A stretch of 41,704 nt of DNA. Origin: a bacterium (lineage in GTDB: Bacteria > Ratteibacteria > UBA8468 > B48-G9 > JAFGKM01). Positions 1-8,093 of this stretch are shown here, in pieces (the stretch's first letter is position 1; each line of letters starts with the position of its first letter). The stretch covers positions 1-41,704 of the forward strand of contig JAKPNC010000143.1 in NCBI GenBank assembly GCA_029548585.1, read 5' to 3'. The notes beneath the pieces were generated by a model that was not told the origin of the DNA, ran no database searches, and saw only the letters and a program-made list of their open reading frames with translations. Position numbers and translations under genes: made by a program.

Positions 1-1
1 T

Positions 2-496
2 ACCACCGCCGCCATCGTGGAAGATACGCTCTCTTCCTCCCACAAGAAACCTGATTACGAGATCCTTGTTCCCCTTCAGCTTCTCAAGCAGGCCGAGCAT
101 ACTACCAGGATCTTCAACATAGTCCTCGGGGCCATTGCCGCGATATCCCTTATCGTGGGAGGCATAGGCATCATGAACATAATGCTTGCAACCGTGACCG
201 AAAGGACCAGGGAGATAGGCATAAGAAGGGCCCTTGGCGCAAAGAGGAAGGATATCATAAACCAGTTCCTCGTTGAAGCCATAATCCTGTCTGCAATAGG
301 AGGGGTGATAGGGGTTTTTCTCGGCGTAAGCATACCGGCTATAGTCACGAAATTCGCAGACATGGTCACGATTGTGACATACTGGTCTATCATAATAGCT
401 TTCGGCATATCCGTTGCCATAGGCATTACCTTCGGCATATATCCCGCGAGAAAGGCGGCGTGGCTCGATCCCATAGAAGCGCTGCGCCACGAGTGA
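2..496 (+). CDS. MacB-like ABC transporter permease, C-terminal part
   Basis: This is the C-terminal 164 residues of a gene that begins before the window; the frame is open to the window edge. It shows the FtsX/MacB permease core: a hydrophobic helix around FNIVLGAIAAISLIVGGIGI, the cytoplasmic loop TERTREIGIRRALGAKR that is the hallmark of MacB-type permeases, two more membrane helices, and the usual closing motif YPARKAAWLDPIEALRHE. The family uses ATP hydrolysed by a partner or fused ATPase to drive export of peptides, lipoproteins or drugs across the envelope by mechanotransmission. The periplasmic domain, and any fused ATPase, would lie upstream. The family call is secure; the substrate is unknown. 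Confidence 0.9.
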   Translation, partial: TTAAIVEDTLSSSHKKPDYEILVPLQLLKQAEHTTRIFNIVLGAIAAISLIVGGIGIMNIMLATVTERTREIGIRRALGAKRKDIINQFLVEAIILSAIGGVIGVFLGVSIPAIVTKFADMVTIVTYWSIIIAFGISVAIGITFGIYPARKAAWLDPIEALRHE

Positions 497-741
497 TAAC
501 ACAATTTATTTCATAGGATATTTTCCCGTTCGGCAGAAAGCTTTGTCATGATAAGTGAGCATTCTTCCCTGCTTTTTTCCCATCTGCCGTGTATATGGCG
601 AACTCAATTTGTTATTGCTATAATTTCAGTTGAGAATCGGTTCGTAAGTGAAGGATGTTTCTCATAAAGGATTGCGGGATTTGAGGCTGCCCTTGGGCTG
701 GATAGGATATGGCGGCACCGTTAGGTTTTGGCTTCAAAGCT

Positions 742-1608
742 CTAATACTTTTGGGGGGAATCCCAGAACCACGGATCGAGGGCCTTATTGTCCACGGGGC
801 ATGTACCCTTTGGAGATACCAATGTACGGTTTGGCCACCTTCCGCAGTCAAACCTCGTCTTTTCATCCCTTGCCATATCAACCGGGCATTTGCCGTAAAG
901 CTTGTGTAATCCTTCATATGTCTGGCACCCGTCTGAAGTTCTGTGGCATTCCTCACAGACAACCTTGGGCACGAAGGCCGCTCCGATCCTCGGGAAGTAT
1001 CCTTCGAACCTCACATTACCGCCGCACTCGATGCACGTGTAACCCCGAAACGATGTAAATCCGGTGTTCAAAAACTGTATTTCCTTCTTCGAGTAATCGA
1101 ATTCGTCGGGGTAAGTTGTGGGCAGGAATATCATCTTTGGAGCCTTAATGCCCGCTCTCTCAAGCTTCTCGTAAACAGGAGGCATCAACCTTACGATTCT
1201 CATGGCAATCTTGCTCCTGTGGACTTCGAGGGCGGAATTGTAAGATGCGCTCATGATGAAGAAAAGCATGGCGCTGAATATAATACCTTCAACCGTCCCA
1301 GGGATAATCCCGGCTATCTTGTCTGCCACATGTTTCAGGTCAACCCGCTTTTTGAGGGATTCGATAAGAATGACAAGAAGCAGGATGAAAAAGAGGGCGC
1401 ATATTATAAAAAGGAAGATTTCCGCGGCAGTCCCGGTTATATCGAACTGCTTGAAAAGCTTTACAGGGGCCCTGTAGACGAGGGATGCAAGAATGAATCC
1501 CCCGGTTATTCCCGCTATATCTCCGATGCTTGACACAAAGCCTCTGTAATAGCCCATAAGGAGGCTGCTCAGCATGATGATAATGGCAATGAGGTCAAAT
1601 CCTGTCAT
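742..1608 (-). CDS. CvpA-family membrane protein with Cys-rich C-terminal domain
   Basis: A 288-residue protein. Residues 1-125 form a CvpA-type module: MTGFDLIAIIIMLSSLLMGY, then GFVSSIGDIAG, then three further hydrophobic helices with the conserved IIPGTVEGIIF segment between the last two. CvpA proteins are inner-membrane proteins linked to colicin V export and envelope homeostasis. Residues 190-288 are soluble and hold eight cysteines: C192/C195, C218/C221, C228, C241, C255 and C270, with two CPVD repeats. The spacing suggests a metal-binding ribbon. One pair reads CEECH, which formally matches a CXXCH haem site. CvpA proteins are usually about 160-180 residues, so the tail is an addition. 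A terminator at 1637-1670 separates it from the next minus-strand gene upstream. Confidence 0.8.
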   Translation of the reverse strand: MTGFDLIAIIIMLSSLLMGYYRGFVSSIGDIAGITGGFILASLVYRAPVKLFKQFDITGTAAEIFLFIICALFFILLLVILIESLKKRVDLKHVADKIAGIIPGTVEGIIFSAMLFFIMSASYNSALEVHRSKIAMRIVRLMPPVYEKLERAGIKAPKMIFLPTTYPDEFDYSKKEIQFLNTGFTSFRGYTCIECGGNVRFEGYFPRIGAAFVPKVVCEECHRTSDGCQTYEGLHKLYGKCPVDMARDEKTRFDCGRWPNRTLVSPKGTCPVDNKALDPWFWDSPQKY

Positions 1609-1636
1609 CCCGATATATTAACATATAACCGTGAAA

Positions 1637-1670
1637 AATAAAAGAGGGGAACACGTTCCCCTCTTTTATT
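1637..1670 (-). terminator. Intrinsic terminator of the small exported-protein gene
   Basis: A perfect 16-bp inverted repeat (1637-1652 with 1655-1670; core GAGGGGAAC/GTTCCCCTC) has a two-base loop. On the minus strand the hairpin ends in a T-rich run (TTTTATTTTTC), as expected for a Rho-independent terminator of the gene at 1692-2075. The other strand also carries several T residues, so it may act in both directions. Confidence 0.85.
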
Positions 1671-1691
1671 TGTTACAAGCTGCAGGCACTC

Positions 1692-2075
1692 TTACTCAAA
1701 CTTCCTGCGCCGTTCACCCGGTTTTTCCATTCCGGGAGGCGCGTTTTTCTTTCCTTCAAACCTCCGGTTCTTCCACTCCTTTTTCATTTCCTCGTTCTTT
1801 CTTTTAAGTTCCATGTACTCAGGATTGTCGGATAGCTTTGAATTGAGCTTTTCCCTCATCTTCATGTTCAGAGATTTCATCTCCTCTGAAAGGGCCTTCA
1901 GTTCAGGATCGTTTTTAATGGCATTCCTTTCTATTTCTCTCATACTCTGGCCAATCTTGAGAGCCTCTTTAAGCTGTTCTCTTAACTCCTGGTTGGCCGG
2001 TACTTCCTCTGCCGGTAATACGAACGCGCAACAGAGAAACAGAAGGGCTGAAATAAGTATCATCTTACTTTTCAT
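1692..2075 (-). CDS. Small exported charged helical protein, unknown function
   Basis: A 127-residue protein. The frame is open 22 codons further upstream, but a strong ribosome site (GGAGG, 9 bases before) supports the ATG at 2075, which directly begins a signal peptide (MKSKMILISALLFLCCAFVLP, cut near AEE). The mature part is almost all charged helix rich in Glu, Lys, Met and Arg (for example ELKALSEEMKSLNMKMREKL), and ends in a basic, proline-containing tail. This resembles periplasmic helical proteins of the Spy/CpxP/LTXXQ kind in composition, but I do not see a clear LTXXQ motif, so no function is assigned. It is followed by a strong intrinsic terminator and seems to be a single-gene unit. 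Confidence 0.7.
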   Translation of the reverse strand: MKSKMILISALLFLCCAFVLPAEEVPANQELREQLKEALKIGQSMREIERNAIKNDPELKALSEEMKSLNMKMREKLNSKLSDNPEYMELKRKNEEMKKEWKNRRFEGKKNAPPGMEKPGERRRKFE

Positions 2076-2193
2076 CTGCCTCACCTCCTCTTCTTTGAGT
2101 TCCTTCTTAAAAATCAGGATTCCCGCGCTTCTTTTACGCAATACGGTCTGCAGCGAACGGCTCTTTTTTCTGCCATCCCTTAATCTTAGACGA

Positions 2194-2222
2194 TTGACAT
2201 TGGCTGAGGTTTAGTGTAAAGT
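2194..2222 (+). promoter_or_regulatory. Sigma-70-type promoter for the HAD gene, near-leaderless
   Basis: TTGACA at 2194-2199 and TAAAGT at 2217-2222 are 17 bases apart. The expected start of transcription is about 2229-2230, only 3-4 bases before the ATG at 2233, and no Shine-Dalgarno sequence is present. An overlapping TATATT at 2223-2228 would put the start inside the coding region. Confidence 0.55.
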
Positions 2223-2232
2223 TATATTCCAA

Positions 2233-2886
2233 ATGAAAGAAAAGAAAAAGGCAGCCATATTCGATCTTGACGGGACGCTGGTGGATGCTTACCGGGCCAT
2301 AACCTGCACTTTTAACGATGCGCTGGAAACCATGGGATATCCCCCGGTTCCCATTGAAAAGGTGAGAAGGTCCGTAGGCGGGGGAAGCGCCGGTCTCGCC
2401 TCAAGGTTTGTCAGGAAAGAGGATGTCCCGAAACTGATGGATCTGTACGGTAAAAACTACGCGAAATTTCTCGCTGGAAGGGTCGGCCTCCTTGAAGGAT
2501 GCGAAGGACTTCTTGAATTCCTCTCCGGAAAGGGGATTAAGCTATGCGTGGCAACCAACAGGTCCCGGTATACCGTTCCGGGATTGCTCGACGAATTGAA
2601 GATCGGGAGATATTTTGATATAATATGTACGGCTGATGACGTGGTAAACCCCAAGCCCGATCCTGGAATGATCATCAGCATAATGGATGCATGCGGGGCA
2701 AATCCCGGAGAGGTTTTTTATACCGGCGACATGGATATAGATTTTTTCACCGGCCGCAATGCCGGGGTTGATACCTACATAGTTTCAACCGGATCGACTC
2801 CGCGGGAGGATCTTGAGAAGATTGGAGGGATAAACCTCTTCGATAACCTTGTTTCCCTGAAATCTTTCCTGGAAGGAAGCATGTGA
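2233..2886 (+). CDS. HAD-family phosphatase, phosphoglycolate phosphatase-like
   Basis: A 217-residue haloacid dehalogenase-superfamily hydrolase. All four HAD motifs are visible: nucleophile motif I FDLDGTLVDA (Asp11, Asp13), motif II ATNRS, motif III lysine in NPKPDP, and motif IV GDMDIDFFTGRNAG. A helical cap lies between motifs I and II (about residues 17-90), as in Gph/PpaX-type phosphatases. These act on small phosphorylated metabolites such as 2-phosphoglycolate in the cytoplasm; the exact substrate cannot be told from sequence. The ATG has no ribosome site, and a promoter 11 bases upstream predicts a nearly leaderless mRNA. It leads the run to enolase, FtsB and SerS. Confidence 0.85.
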   Translation: MKEKKKAAIFDLDGTLVDAYRAITCTFNDALETMGYPPVPIEKVRRSVGGGSAGLASRFVRKEDVPKLMDLYGKNYAKFLAGRVGLLEGCEGLLEFLSGKGIKLCVATNRSRYTVPGLLDELKIGRYFDIICTADDVVNPKPDPGMIISIMDACGANPGEVFYTGDMDIDFFTGRNAGVDTYIVSTGSTPREDLEKIGGINLFDNLVSLKSFLEGSM

Positions 2887-2945
2887 ATATTAAAAAATCA
2901 GCCAGGCCATGTTCGACTGTCTGAAAACACCAAACGGAGGCACAG

Positions 2946-4208
2946 ATGGAAATAGTGGATATCTACGCGAGGGAAATACTTGATTCGAGAGGAACTCCGA
3001 CCGTCGAGGTCGAAGTTTCCCTTGAGACCGGAGAGGTTGGAAGGGCGGCAGTCCCTTCAGGGGCTTCGACGGGAGAAAGGGAAGCCCTGGAACTGAGGGA
3101 CGGCGGCAAGAGGTTCCTTGGCAAGGGGGTACAGAAGGCCGTTGACAATGTTAACGATATCATCGCTCCGGAGCTTGAAGGTTTTAACGTTTTCGAACAG
3201 AGGGAGATAGACAGGTTTCTCATAGAAATAGACGGAACGGAGAACAAGTCGAGGCTTGGGGCGAATGCAATGCTCGGAGTCAGCCTTGCCACTGCAAGGG
3301 CGGCTGCGGAAGCCCTCGGTGTGGATCTCTATTTCTACCTTGGCGGGCTCAGGGCAAACCTTCTGCCCGTTCCCCTTTGCAACGTGATAAACGGAGGTAT
3401 GCACGCCGACAATAACCTGGACATACAGGAATTCATGATAGCGCCCCTGGGGGCAAAGACGTTCAAGGACGGGTACAGGATGGTTGCCGAGGTTTTCCAG
3501 GTGCTCAAGAAGACATTGAAGGATGAGGGACATATCACATCGGTTGGGGACGAGGGAGGTTTTGCACCCAACCTGAAGACAAACGAGGAGGCCATGCAGT
3601 TCATAATAAAAGCCATTGAGAAAGCGGGCTACAAGGCCGGCAAGGATATAAGCATAGCCCTCGATGTTGCCGCTTCTTCCATATACGAAAAGGGATCTTA
3701 CTCCTTTGAAGGGGGAAAGAAATCTTCCGACCAGTTGATCGGCTACTACGAAAAGATCATAAAGAAATATCCGGTCTTTTCAATAGAGGACGGCCTTGCG
3801 GAAAATGATTGGGACGGATGGAAAGAGATGACTTCCAGGCTGGGAGATAAACTCCAGATAGTCGGTGACGATATATTCGTCACCAACCCGGCCATATTCA
3901 AAAAGGGCATAGATAAAGGCGTTGCCAACTCGATACTCGTGAAAGTGAACCAGATAGGCACCCTGACAGAGACCCTTGAAACTATAGAGATAGCCCAGCG
4001 CAACGGTTACGGCACGGTAATCTCCCACCGAAGCGGGGAGACTGAGGACACCTTCATAGCGGATCTTTCCGTGGGGGTGAACGGCGGCCAGATCAAGACG
4101 GGGTCGCTGAGCAGGTCAGAACGTCTCTGCAAATACAACCAGCTTCTCAGGATAGAAGATTCTCTCGGGGAAGAAGCTGATTACGCAGGCTGTTACCTTT
4201 TGAAATAA
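2946..4208 (+). CDS. eno: Enolase
   Basis: A 420-residue enolase, full length for the bacterial family. It interconverts 2-phosphoglycerate and phosphoenolpyruvate in glycolysis and gluconeogenesis. Visible hallmarks are the N-terminal REILDSRGTPTVEVEV, the mobile loop SGASTGEREALELRD, the acid GDEGGFAPN, metal ligands in IALDVAASS, SIEDGL and VGDDIFVTNP, the catalytic lysine in LVKVNQIGTLTE, and the signature SHRSGETEDTFIADLSVG. A ribosome site (GGAGG) lies seven bases before the ATG. It is followed after eight bases by ftsB, the eno-ftsB order common in Gram-negative genomes. Confidence 0.98.
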   Translation: MEIVDIYAREILDSRGTPTVEVEVSLETGEVGRAAVPSGASTGEREALELRDGGKRFLGKGVQKAVDNVNDIIAPELEGFNVFEQREIDRFLIEIDGTENKSRLGANAMLGVSLATARAAAEALGVDLYFYLGGLRANLLPVPLCNVINGGMHADNNLDIQEFMIAPLGAKTFKDGYRMVAEVFQVLKKTLKDEGHITSVGDEGGFAPNLKTNEEAMQFIIKAIEKAGYKAGKDISIALDVAASSIYEKGSYSFEGGKKSSDQLIGYYEKIIKKYPVFSIEDGLAENDWDGWKEMTSRLGDKLQIVGDDIFVTNPAIFKKGIDKGVANSILVKVNQIGTLTETLETIEIAQRNGYGTVISHRSGETEDTFIADLSVGVNGGQIKTGSLSRSERLCKYNQLLRIEDSLGEEADYAGCYLLK

Positions 4209-4216
4209 GGGGGCAC

Positions 4217-4486
4217 ATGAAAAGGCGGAGCAAGACAAGGCTGCGCATATTGCTACTCTGTCTGTTCTTTTCGCTTATAAGCCTGCCACGGCTTGTGAAT
4301 ATGGTCAGGCAGGAGAGACTCTTCCAGCATTATGCGAGCGAGGTGAAAAGGCTCGAGCAGGAGAACACGTCTCTCCTGGAAAGGATAGAAGCCCTCAATT
4401 CCGACCCTTATTATACCGAGAAAATCCTGCGCGACAATTTCGGATACATAAGGGACGGCGAGTATGTTTACAGGATAAAGGATTGA
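4217..4486 (+). CDS. ftsB: FtsB/DivIC-like septum formation initiator protein
   Basis: An 89-residue bitopic protein: a basic N-terminus, one membrane helix (about residues 9-27), then a leucine-zipper-like coiled coil (YASEVKRLEQENTSLLERIEAL) and the conserved ending DPYYTEKILRDNFGYIRDGEYVYRI. FtsB/DivIC proteins join FtsL and FtsQ at mid-cell and help activate septal peptidoglycan synthesis. The size, topology and place directly after eno all match. A GGGGG stretch lies just before the ATG. I use the name ftsB for family and position; the DivIC name would be equally fair. Confidence 0.88.
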   Translation: MKRRSKTRLRILLLCLFFSLISLPRLVNMVRQERLFQHYASEVKRLEQENTSLLERIEALNSDPYYTEKILRDNFGYIRDGEYVYRIKD

Positions 4487-4686
4487 ACCATCTTACCGCC
4501 GGCGGGTTTACTGGTGCGAATACATATCGTATTCTCCCGCGCATTGGCGGGAAGGCGTTGATACCTGAAATCCCCACCGGAGGGGTATTGGATATTGTCG
4601 CAACTATGACGGCGCATGAAGTTGCGGTATCCTGCTGCCGGGCGCGGCTTTCGGGATGCGCATATCAATAAACCGGAGAAGGAAAG
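4487..4686. other. Structured 200-base gap between ftsB and serS
   Basis: No convincing gene. Three short GC-rich inverted repeats are seen: CCGCCGGCGG (4496-4505), CCCGC/GCGGG around a six-base loop (4536-4551) and CCCC/GGGG around a six-base loop (4572-4585). None is followed by a T tract. Short open frames cover it on both strands, but they have no ribosome site and no recognised similarity. It could be a structured leader of serS or a degraded remnant. I see no T-box antiterminator motif. Confidence 0.35.
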
Positions 4687-5955
4687 ATGTACCCAATAAA
4701 ATTCGTTCGGGAAAATATGGATCTCTTGAAGGCCGCCGCATTGAACAAGGGCGCCCGGGTTGAATGGGAAAGGCTTGAAGATCTTGAAAATGCCAGGAGA
4801 AGGATCATCTCCTTCGTAGAGGAGAGGAGGAAATGGCAGAAGGATATCAGCCTGAAGATCGCCGACAGGAAGGAAGCAGACAGGGCAACTCTCGGCGACA
4901 TGATAAACCAGGCAAAAAAGTATTCCGATGAAATAAGGGAAAACGAGAAGGAGCTTGGAGAGATTGAAAAGGAACTTGAGGCTATTATCTCGATGATTCC
5001 CAACGTGCCGCACGAGTCTGTTCCCACCGGTAAAAATGCGGATGACAACGAGGTGGTGAAGGAATGGGGCAAGCCGGTGGAGCCTTCTTTTGAGATCCTG
5101 CCTCACTGGGACATAGGGGAAAAACTCGGTATTCTCGATTTTCCGAGGGGTTCGAAGATCACCGGAAGTTTCTTTCCCGTTTTCAGGGGCCGGGGAGCGT
5201 CTCTCGTAAGGGCGCTTATAAATTTCATGATCGAGAGCCACACGGAAAAGGGCTTTACCGAGGTTTGGGTTCCGGCCCTCGTCAACAGGGACAGCATGTT
5301 TGCCACAGGGCAGCTCCCCAAGCTTGAAAAGGACATGTATTTTGTCAACGAGGACGACCTGTTTCTCATTCCCACCGCCGAGGTCCCGGTGACAAACCTT
5401 CACAGGGGAGAGCTGCTTGACGAGAAAGATCTTCCGCTGTACTACGTGGCTTACACGCCCTGTTTCAGGAGGGAGGCCGGAGCATACGGCAAGGATACCA
5501 GGGGGCTTATCAGGCTTCACCAGTTTGACAAGGTGGAGATGGTGAAATTCGTCAGGCCCGGAGATTCATACCGGGAGCTGGAATCCCTGCTCTGCGAGGC
5601 TGAAAGCATCCTGCAGTCCCTGGAACTGCCTTACAGGGTTCTCAAGCTTTGCACGGGGGACCTCAGTTTTTCCGCAAGCAAGTGCTATGACATAGAGGCG
5701 TGGTCTCCCGGGATAAAAAAATGGCTGGAGGTCTCTTCATGCTCGAATTTTGAAGCTTTCCAGGCAAGAAGAGGAGATATAAAATACAGGAAAAGCGACG
5801 GAACCAGGGATTACGTTCACACCCTTAACGGTTCGGGCCTTGCCCTGCCCAGGATAATCATATCCATACTGGAAAACTTCCAGCAGTCCGACGGTTCCGT
5901 TTCGGTTCCCCCGGTCCTGAGGAAATACATGGGCGGCATTGAATCCATAAAATAG
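4687..5955 (+). CDS. serS: Seryl-tRNA synthetase
   Basis: A 422-residue class II aminoacyl-tRNA synthetase that charges tRNA-Ser (and tRNA-Sec where present). The N-terminal 110 residues form the long antiparallel coiled-coil arm that binds the extra arm of tRNA-Ser (ENEKELGEIEKELEAIISMIPN). The catalytic domain shows TAEVPVTNLHRGE, motif 2 CFRREAGAYGKDTRGLIRLH, QFDKVEM, the serine-binding region around CTGDLSFSASKCYDIEAW, and motif 3 LNGSGLALPRIIISILEN. Length is typical. A ribosome site (GGAGAAGG) precedes the ATG. Confidence 0.97.
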   Translation: MYPIKFVRENMDLLKAAALNKGARVEWERLEDLENARRRIISFVEERRKWQKDISLKIADRKEADRATLGDMINQAKKYSDEIRENEKELGEIEKELEAIISMIPNVPHESVPTGKNADDNEVVKEWGKPVEPSFEILPHWDIGEKLGILDFPRGSKITGSFFPVFRGRGASLVRALINFMIESHTEKGFTEVWVPALVNRDSMFATGQLPKLEKDMYFVNEDDLFLIPTAEVPVTNLHRGELLDEKDLPLYYVAYTPCFRREAGAYGKDTRGLIRLHQFDKVEMVKFVRPGDSYRELESLLCEAESILQSLELPYRVLKLCTGDLSFSASKCYDIEAWSPGIKKWLEVSSCSNFEAFQARRGDIKYRKSDGTRDYVHTLNGSGLALPRIIISILENFQQSDGSVSVPPVLRKYMGGIESIK

Positions 5956-6017
5956 TTGATGCCGGAAGCCCCAGGCGGGAGGAGAGACTTCCGGGCCAAA
6001 AAAAAGGAGATGATCCA

Positions 6018-6881
6018 ATGAAAATATCCCTTTGCACAATCAGCCTTATAAACCATGCAGGTTCACTGGAAGAAGTCTTCCAGGTGATGAACAAGACGGG
6101 AATAAAGTATGCCGATGCGAGGGCATCGGATCCGAAGTCCCATGTGCTCAGGTCCATGGACAGGGAAGAGCGCAGGGGCGTTCTGGCCCTGGCGAAAAAG
6201 TACGGCATAAGCATATGCTCTCTTGCCGGTTCGATAGGAGGCAAGCTCTCTTCCGAAAATGAAGAGATCAGGGACACGGAACTTGCCGAAATGAAGAAGG
6301 AGATAGATCTTGCCGCCGAACTCGGGGCAGGAGTGATAAGGGTGGGGACAGGCGTGCCTTACAATCCGGATCCCTGCCTTGTTTACGACAAGTCTATCCT
6401 GGAGAGGGTTCTTCCATACCAGAAGGAAGCCGCTTCATATGCTGAGAAGAAAGGGGTCAGGATGGGAGTCGAAAACCACGGACTCAATTTCAGCGCATAC
6501 ACCGACAAGCTCGCAGATTTCTGTTCGAGGGTCGGATCCAGAAGTTTCGGGGTGATATACGAGCCGGGCAATTTATTCGGGAATTCAAAGGATTACCGGA
6601 AAGGTTTTCATGACCAGAAAGATTACATCGTCCACGTTCACCTCAAGGACGGGTACCCGTTCAGGTTTCCGGGAAGCATAGAGGCGAGCTTGTACTGCAC
6701 GGTTTACGGCCAAGGGAAACTGGATATACCCTGGGTGATAAAGAACCTCAAGGATATAGATTACAAGGGATTTGTTTCAATAGAGTACGAGGCATGGCAT
6801 CCCGAGTACAACCTTCCGGCGCCCGAAACAGGCATTGCGGAATGCCGGAAATACCTGGAAAGGGTAATCGGCCTTGTTTGA
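6018..6881 (+). CDS. Sugar phosphate isomerase/epimerase, xylose isomerase-like TIM barrel
   Basis: A 287-residue AP-endonuclease-2/xylose-isomerase-like TIM barrel. Candidate divalent-metal ligands appear in the usual order: Glu in GVENHG, Glu in IYEPGN, His in HVHLKD, and Glu in SIEYEAWHP. The family includes sugar and inositol epimerases, isomerases and dehydratases. AAGGAG lies nine bases before the ATG. The next gene is a Gfo/Idh/MocA oxidoreductase on the same strand. This pairing is common in inositol and rare-sugar pathways, where the dehydrogenase makes a keto sugar and the barrel protein epimerises or dehydrates it. The substrate is not identifiable. Confidence 0.85.
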   Translation: MKISLCTISLINHAGSLEEVFQVMNKTGIKYADARASDPKSHVLRSMDREERRGVLALAKKYGISICSLAGSIGGKLSSENEEIRDTELAEMKKEIDLAAELGAGVIRVGTGVPYNPDPCLVYDKSILERVLPYQKEAASYAEKKGVRMGVENHGLNFSAYTDKLADFCSRVGSRSFGVIYEPGNLFGNSKDYRKGFHDQKDYIVHVHLKDGYPFRFPGSIEASLYCTVYGQGKLDIPWVIKNLKDIDYKGFVSIEYEAWHPEYNLPAPETGIAECRKYLERVIGLV

Positions 6882-6956
6882 ATACCGTATTGAAGTTAAT
6901 ATCACGACCGTATCCGGACGCTTTGTTTGTGCGTCCCCTGCGGCAAAGGAGGCATA

Positions 6957-7976
6957 ATGGAAAGGCTGAAGATGGGAGTAATAGGAGCTGGCTTTATAGG
7001 GACCTATCATGCCCGAATATACGCCGAGTCTTTCGGCGCTGAGCTGAAGGCCATTGCAGACGTGGACAAGAAGAGGGGCCCGGGACTGAAGAAGGATTTC
7101 GGGTGTTCTTTCTACACCGATTACCGCGAGATGCTTGAGAAGGAGGATCTGGATGCTGTCGACATCTGCCTTCCCGACGACAATCACGTTGAACCGGCTG
7201 TAGCCGCTGCAAACGCCGGCAAGCACATACTTCTTGAAAAGCCCATGGCAAGAACGGTAAAGGAATGCAAAAAGATCCGGGAGGCATGCGAGAAAAACGG
7301 GGTCAGGCTGATGATAGGCCATGTTGTCAGGTTTGACCCGGGATACAACAGGGTGCACGATGCCGTCAGGAAAGGCGAGATCGGCAACGTTATACATATT
7401 TCGGCCGGCCGGAGAAACAGCAAGCTTCTTGCCCAGAGGATTAAGGATTCCACTTCCATGCTTTACTACGTGGGCATACATGATATAGATGCCGTACAGT
7501 GGTGCGCGCGTAAAAGGATTACCCGCGTTTTTGCCCAGCGGGTTGTCAAGGAAAATAAGAAATGGAAAAGTGAGGACTGCATTTTCGTTCTCGCAAACCT
7601 CGGTCCGGATACGGTTGCCAGCCTTGAATTCAGCTGGGTTCTCCCTGCCAACAGTCCCTGCGGCCTGAAGTCAAATCTCGAGATCTACGGTTCAAAGGCA
7701 ACCGCCATGCTTCACAAGTTCAACCAGGGAGTCGAGATATTCAAGGAGAAGGACACGGATCTTCCCTACGAGCTTTACGATATTTCCCACTGGCCCGAAT
7801 GCAACAACCGGATTGATGGCGCGCTCAAGGCTGAACTCGACCATTTTGTAGATGCCATCCTGCATAAAAGGAAGTTTGTCATGGATCTCGATGACATGAT
7901 TAGCGCTGTCAATGTTATCGAGGCTATAATGGAGTCATACAGGAAGGATGTCCCGGTTGACGTCAAGCCTCTTTGA
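6957..7976 (+). CDS. Gfo/Idh/MocA-family NAD(P)-dependent oxidoreductase
   Basis: A 339-residue dehydrogenase. The start is set at 6957 because AAAGGAGG lies just upstream; the frame extends ten codons further but without a ribosome site. The N-terminal Rossmann fold begins GVIGAGFIGTYHARIY, and the family EKPMA motif (HILLEKPMARTVKEC) carries the catalytic lysine. The C-terminal alpha/beta domain contains the GIHDID segment with the expected catalytic histidine. Family members oxidise sugars, inositols or reduce imines in the cytoplasm. It probably works with the preceding TIM-barrel protein. An intrinsic terminator follows. Confidence 0.9.
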   Translation: MERLKMGVIGAGFIGTYHARIYAESFGAELKAIADVDKKRGPGLKKDFGCSFYTDYREMLEKEDLDAVDICLPDDNHVEPAVAAANAGKHILLEKPMARTVKECKKIREACEKNGVRLMIGHVVRFDPGYNRVHDAVRKGEIGNVIHISAGRRNSKLLAQRIKDSTSMLYYVGIHDIDAVQWCARKRITRVFAQRVVKENKKWKSEDCIFVLANLGPDTVASLEFSWVLPANSPCGLKSNLEIYGSKATAMLHKFNQGVEIFKEKDTDLPYELYDISHWPECNNRIDGALKAELDHFVDAILHKRKFVMDLDDMISAVNVIEAIMESYRKDVPVDVKPL

Positions 7977-7987
7977 AAAAAGTTTAG

Positions 7988-8028
7988 AAAGAAGCAGTAA
8001 GATGGAAACTCCTTGCTGCTTCTTTTTT
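7988..8028 (+). terminator. Intrinsic terminator after the Gfo/Idh gene
   Basis: AAAGAAGCAG (7988-7997) pairs with CTGCTTCTTT (8016-8025), and the right arm runs into TTTTTT. It closes the operon that ends at 7976. Confidence 0.85.
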
Positions 8029-8093
8029 ATCCCGGCCTCCAAAGGACCGGTTTTCCATGCCATGTCTTACCTCAGGGATAGAAGGAGGTGTTT

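Noticed and set aside
618..962. A minus-strand frame that overlaps the end of the CvpA gene and extends past it
   Set aside because: It could hint at a frameshifted extension of CvpA, but the Pro-rich translation shows no family and the CvpA frame ends in a normal stop.
4487..4686. A T-box riboswitch before serS
   Set aside because: No T-box antiterminator sequence or terminator with a T tract was found.
4468..5520. A 350-codon minus-strand open frame across serS
   Set aside because: It lies opposite the unmistakable seryl-tRNA synthetase, has no ribosome site and resembles no known protein.
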